NCBI GenBank assembly: GCA_902801485.1
Contig: CADCIP010000035.1
Span: 1 to 45,116 of the forward strand
Direction of reading: 5' to 3'
Length of the DNA stretch: 45,116 nucleotides
Source: an uncultured Bacteroidales bacterium
GTDB lineage: Bacteria; Bacteroidota; Bacteroidia; Bacteroidales; Bacteroidaceae
In this document: in pieces, positions 42,367 to 45,116 of the stretch
Layout of the letters: every line of letters begins with the position of its first letter
Position numbering within the stretch: the stretch's first letter is position 1
Translations under genes and position numbers: made by a program
Notes under the pieces: generated by a model
Seen by the model: the letters and a program-made list of their open reading frames with translations, nothing else
Databases searched by the model: none
Told to the model about the DNA's origin: nothing

Positions 42367-42993
42367 ATGCCCGATAATAACAAATTCCTAGCGCCCAAAG
42401 GAGACTACAAGAGACTTATCGCCTTTCAAAAAACAGAGTGCATTTACGACATCACGTTATACTTTGTATCGCATTACCTTCCTAAGATTGGTGATCGCAC
42501 CGTAGATCAGATGGTGCAGGCGGCTCGTTCAGGGAAACAGAACATTGCCGAGGGCAACGAAACAGGGACTACTTCAACTGAGGCATGCATTAAATTGGTG
42601 AATGTAGCCAAGGCAAGCCTAAAAGAGCTACAGGAGGATTATGAGGACTATCTGCGTAATCATGGTAATCAGTTTTGGGATGTAAATAGCCAACAATGCC
42701 TAAACGCACGCGCATGGTGCAAGGAACATTCTGCCCCAGCCGATTATATTCGTGTTTGTGAAATGCGTGACGACATCACCTTGGCTAACATCGCATTAGT
42801 GCTGATTCATCAGGTCGATTTTCTGTTAAGGCGGTTGCTTGAGAAATACAAGCAAGACTTCTTAGAGAACGGTGGAATAAAAGAACAAATGTCACAGGCT
42901 CGTCGCGACTGGCGCGAAGAACATGGAATGGGATACCTGAATGGGAACTATGGGAAGAATGTGAGAATTGAGAATAATAAATGGCATAAATAA
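42367..42993 (+). CDS. Four-helix bundle protein (23S rRNA intervening-sequence family)
   Basis: A protein of about 208 aa from the ATG at 42367 (MPDNNKFLAPKGDYKRL), which I prefer; an in-frame ATG at 42355 belongs to the 99-bp repeat and adds only MGAI. The sequence has the family core YKRLIAFQKTECIYDITLYF, DRTVDQMVQAARSGKQNIAEGNETG and ASLKELQEDYEDYL. These all-helical proteins were first found in intervening sequences of 23S rRNA genes and are common as lone genes in Bacteroidota. Their function is unknown. The C-terminal tail (MSQARRDWREEHG) is charged. Confidence 0.9.
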   Translation: MPDNNKFLAPKGDYKRLIAFQKTECIYDITLYFVSHYLPKIGDRTVDQMVQAARSGKQNIAEGNETGTTSTEACIKLVNVAKASLKELQEDYEDYLRNHGNQFWDVNSQQCLNARAWCKEHSAPADYIRVCEMRDDITLANIALVLIHQVDFLLRRLLEKYKQDFLENGGIKEQMSQARRDWREEHGMGYLNGNYGKNVRIENNKWHK

Positions 42994-43014
42994 CGAACTA
43001 TAACCTTAATAGTA

Positions 43015-43578
43015 ATGAAGAAGCTGTTATTACTGATAGTCCTTTTGTCGTGTATAAATATGAATGCACAAAACTGGACAAAAGAGATATATAAGGTTTT
43101 TTTGAAGGAAAAGGAAGTTGGACTAACTGTCGATTTAACAGAAGCGACCATCATGGATGTTTCTTATGAAGAATACCCTGAGTATTTCTGTGGGAAAAAT
43201 TCTGTTAGCGAAAAATATGCCAATCTTATATTAGAAAAATTTACAAAAAGATTTCGCCAAGAATTTTATTTAGCTGTAAAAAAAGAACCTGCCGAAATTA
43301 ATGATGCAAAATATGTGGTTACATACAAAATATTGAATATTAGTGAGAAAGGGGGATTCTCTGGAATATACTATGTGGAGTGCGATGGCAATAGAAGTGA
43401 GATAAATTCCTTTGAAAGGAAAGATGGCAGATGGAATGACTTTGAAACTCTATTATTAGAAAATGTTGAAAAGTTTTGGAAACAGCTAAAAAATGACGAG
43501 GATAAGAAAGGAAACCCCTTGAGGGACAAATTGTATGTTAACAAAAAGAAAAAATCCCCTAACACAATTAAAAGATAA
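43015..43578 (+). CDS. Hypothetical secreted protein
   Basis: A 187-aa protein with a clear signal peptide (MKKLLLLIVLLSCINMNAQ). The mature part is mixed alpha/beta (EVGLTVDLTEATIMDVSYEEYPEYF, AKYVVTYKILNISEKGGFSGIYYVEC) with a lysine-rich tail (KKKKSPNTIKR). I recognise no domain. It starts 21 bp after the four-helix-bundle gene and ends just before the second 99-bp repeat. Confidence 0.75.
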   Translation: MKKLLLLIVLLSCINMNAQNWTKEIYKVFLKEKEVGLTVDLTEATIMDVSYEEYPEYFCGKNSVSEKYANLILEKFTKRFRQEFYLAVKKEPAEINDAKYVVTYKILNISEKGGFSGIYYVECDGNRSEINSFERKDGRWNDFETLLLENVEKFWKQLKNDEDKKGNPLRDKLYVNKKKKSPNTIKR

Positions 43579-43587
43579 CTGATGTCT

Positions 43588-43686
43588 TATAACAAAAACT
43601 TTTCAACTATACAACTAAACAAAGAAATAACAACAAAATTTCTGCTTATCGGATACAATATAAAACGATAAACTTGCATGGGTGCG
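43588..43686 (+). repeat. 99-bp direct repeat, copy 2
   Basis: Exact second copy of 42265-42363. It again ends with an ATG (43678) and MGA codons, this time leading into a different 40-codon frame. Confidence 0.92.
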
Positions 43687-43800
43687 TTCCGTCAAATAGC
43701 TACACGTCCAGAGATGGACAAAGGAATCATTCGTGAAAGAGAAGCTGTATGCTCACACCCAACGGGGCGTGGGCATTGGCTGTATAAAAGACATGAATGA
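43678..43800 (+). CDS. 40-aa ORF driven by repeat copy 2
   Basis: It starts at the ATG inside the 99-bp repeat and reads MGAFRQIATRPEMDKG to a TGA at 43798-43800, including HPTGRGHWLYKRHE at its end. No family recognised. It may be the remnant of a gene whose 5' end was replaced by the repeat, or a short gene using the copied leader. Confidence 0.35.
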   Translation: MGAFRQIATRPEMDKGIIREREAVCSHPTGRGHWLYKRHE

Positions 43801-43967
43801 TGGAAGTAGCTATCCTGACGGAATGGCTTTTTACTAAAGGTGCTTGCGCCCTTTATATTTAAAGGTATAATGTTTGTTTAATTAAAGTAAAAAGTTTTAT
43901 GAAAATGAAATTACAACATAGCGGATAGGGTTAGGCCATAATCCACATTAGTGATTAATAACAAGAT

Positions 43968-44042
43968 TGGCACAGAGTTGGCTTTTGTGCATCAGGATAT
44001 TTGGCAGCCGGAAGGCATTTCGGCCCTTTTTTTTCTGTGCCA
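43968..44042 (+). terminator. Nested hairpins with terminator before the 44092 operon
   Basis: GCCGGAA (44007-44013) and TTTCGGC (44018-44024) form a stem followed by CC and eight T, a good intrinsic terminator. It is enclosed by TGGCACAGA (43968-43976) and TCTGTGCCA (44034-44042), a perfect 9-bp inverted repeat. GCACA of the left arm could also pair with the nearer TGTGC (43986-43990). This allows two exclusive folds. Confidence 0.6.
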
Positions 44043-44091
44043 TTTTGAAAATAATAAACTAAAATATAACAATTGAAATGAAATAAAAACA

Positions 44092-44319
44092 ATGCTTGGT
44101 ATTAGATTTGTTAAAAAGCTAATGAAGCGTTCGAATGGGCGCAAATTGCATAAAAGAAAGTATAGGGTTCTATATAACATCGCTTATCTTCATGGTCTGC
44201 TACATGGGATTACAATACGTAAGCCTGTAATGGTTATTTCCCACGTTGATATGCTGGTGGGGAATGTTGAGAATGGGGTAAAAGTTTGTCACACAATAAC
44301 AGATAAGAATCAAAAATGA
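44092..44319 (+). CDS. Small basic hypothetical protein
   Basis: A 75-aa protein with a strongly basic N-terminal half (FVKKLMKRSNGRKLHKRKYRV) and a more hydrophobic C-terminal half (HGITIRKPVMVISHVDMLVG). No family recognised. Its stop overlaps the next start as ATGA, which supports translation of both. Nucleic-acid binding is possible from the charge, but is not shown. Confidence 0.6.
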   Translation: MLGIRFVKKLMKRSNGRKLHKRKYRVLYNIAYLHGLLHGITIRKPVMVISHVDMLVGNVENGVKVCHTITDKNQK

Positions 44320-44807
44320 ATATAGAAGAAAAGAAAGAACTATTGCAAAGCATGGCAGAAGTTCTGAAAGGCACCAAAATTGAACAAATGATTATGATTG
44401 CCGAAGAAGGTTCTAAGATTGTATATAAGGAGGTGGAACCTGAGCCTAAGAAGGGAGAAATAACAGCTGAACCTAAGCAGGAAGAAGTAAAAGCAGACAT
44501 TATAGGCAAAGCATTAAAGAAGTGTGCTTCTTTTGTTTGGGGCAATGCCGCTTATGCTGTAGCTTTCTGTGTATGTAGGGATTTATGCGGATGGCAAGAT
44601 AACGCAAGTTATTTTGAAAGGCAGATGCAGCAGCAAGGCATTGTTTTCCCTCCTGGGACAATAAATACTACTATTAGCCGGAATCCATTTATGAAACTTA
44701 ATGTAGATAAATGGGATGGGAATGGCGTTATGGAACGAGTCATAAAATTAAGGGATGAGTTCCAGCAACAAGTAGGTTTTGCTGAGCAATGTAAACAGAA
44801 AGCGTAG
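44316..44807 (+). CDS. Hypothetical protein coupled to the 44092 gene
   Basis: A 163-aa protein. It has a charged helical N-terminus (NIEEKKELLQSMAEVLKG), a Lys/Glu/Pro-rich linker (EPEPKKGEITAEPKQEE), and a more conserved-looking C-terminal half with KCASFVWGNAAYAVAFCVCRDL and MERVIKLRDEFQQQV. No family recognised. The AFCVCRDL segment is hydrophobic but short for a membrane helix. It overlaps the upstream gene by 4 bp and ends before a strong terminator. Confidence 0.65.
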   Translation: MNIEEKKELLQSMAEVLKGTKIEQMIMIAEEGSKIVYKEVEPEPKKGEITAEPKQEEVKADIIGKALKKCASFVWGNAAYAVAFCVCRDLCGWQDNASYFERQMQQQGIVFPPGTINTTISRNPFMKLNVDKWDGNGVMERVIKLRDEFQQQVGFAEQCKQKA

Positions 44808-44841
44808 AATTAGTGTTAGAAGTGTTAGAAATTCCCGTAGA

Positions 44842-44874
44842 GGTGCATGACGTTGTTTCATGCACCTTTTTTTT
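44842..44874 (+). terminator. Rho-independent terminator
   Basis: Perfect 9-bp stem, GGTGCATGA (44842-44850) and TCATGCACC (44858-44866), 7-nt loop, then eight T. Confidence 0.92.
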
Positions 44875-44902
44875 GTGCCTAATTTTGCATCGTCAAACAA
44901 AA

Positions 44903-45016
44903 ACAAGTTGACGAGCAAACAAGTTGACAAGTTGACGAGTTGGCAGCGATCTTTGAAATTATGGACAAAACAAAACAAAAATAACTTCGTACGATAACGT
45001 TAACGATAACGATAAC
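44903..45016 (+). repeat. Degenerate tandem CAAGTTGACGAG and CGATAA repeats
   Basis: At 44903-44943 the word CAAGTTGAC with GAG or A spacers occurs about four times. At about 44989-45016 the hexamer CGATAA occurs about four times. Both lie in the leader of the last gene. Confidence 0.6.
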
Positions 45017-45047
45017 AAATTGTTTAACATTTTAACATTATTAAATT

Positions 45048-45116
45048 ATGAGATTTACAGGTAAAATTACAAAAGTGATGCCCTTGGTGACTGGAACGTC
45101 TGAGAAGGGCAGTGAG
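45048..45116 (+). CDS. DUF3127-like protein (5' end only)
   Basis: The frame opens at an ATG at 45048 and runs off the right edge after 23 codons. The visible residues, MRFTGKITKVMPLVTGTSEKG, match the start of small DUF3127-type OB-fold proteins of Bacteroidota, which begin similarly with a strand followed by PxxSGxGKNG. Only the N-terminus is seen, so the call is tentative. Confidence 0.5.
   Translation, partial: MRFTGKITKVMPLVTGTSEKGSE

Noticed and set aside
42177-42398. Upstream part of a 92-codon minus-strand frame
   Set aside because: Only its last 18 codons (from the ATG at 42176) match the ORF6N N-terminus; the rest is AT-rich intergenic DNA containing the 99-bp repeat.

Overview
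The window reads as chromosome of a Bacteroidales bacterium, most likely a Prevotella-group (Prevotellaceae) species. The evidence is promoters of the Bacteroidota type (TTTG, about 19-20 bp, TAnnTTTG), weak Shine-Dalgarno use, many lipoproteins, the isomerase-type hexuronate pathway (uxaC/uxuA/SDR-type uxuB), a MetH without an activation domain, and dispersed REP-like GGGGAGG hairpins. No rRNA, tRNA, CRISPR array or intact insertion sequence was seen.

Region 1 (1-3.24 kb, minus strand) is the most unusual part. A single 564-codon ORF joins an ECF sigma factor, one membrane segment, a periplasmic linker and an outer-membrane beta-barrel. It is followed by a small lipoprotein gene and a radical SAM gene cut by the window edge. 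Each of the three genes has the same element upstream: TGCAGTC, exactly 16 bp, GACT(A/T)TATAA. This looks like the sigma factor's own promoter, so the three genes plausibly form an autoregulated envelope-sensing regulon.

Region 2 (3.24-8.6 kb) holds an SDR oxidoreductase and a secreted M1-like metallopeptidase (one operon), a Crp/Fnr regulator, a divergent AlbA/ATPase-type regulator with an out-of-frame 29-bp tandem duplication, and a decayed surface-protein gene followed by a 41-aa peptide gene.

Region 3 (8.7-20.8 kb) is housekeeping. smpB leads a collinear run: CxxCH propeller lipoprotein, multi-spanning membrane protein, M16 peptidase lipoprotein, metH. Then come recF with a DUF721 gene on the minus strand, and a TPR protein with ribH on the plus strand.

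Region 4 (20.9-29.8 kb, minus strand) looks like one seven-gene hexuronate operon, transcribed exuT-like, uxuA, uxuB, second uxuA, uxaC, then tldD and tldE. Uptake, isomerisation, reduction and dehydration take glucuronate or galacturonate to KDG.

Region 5 (29.9-36.9 kb, minus strand) has clpC, htpG, nadE and a C_GCAxxG_C_C family gene packed together. clpC is broken by an apparent 53-bp deletion between GGTGCGCC repeats that removes its D2 pore loop.

Region 6 (37-45.1 kb, plus strand) is accessory DNA: a 1308-aa secreted mosaic protein, a symmetrical AT palindrome structure, a frameshifted ORF6N gene, a four-helix-bundle gene, an exact 99-bp direct repeat carrying a leader and start codon, several unknown small genes, and the start of a DUF3127-like gene at the right edge.
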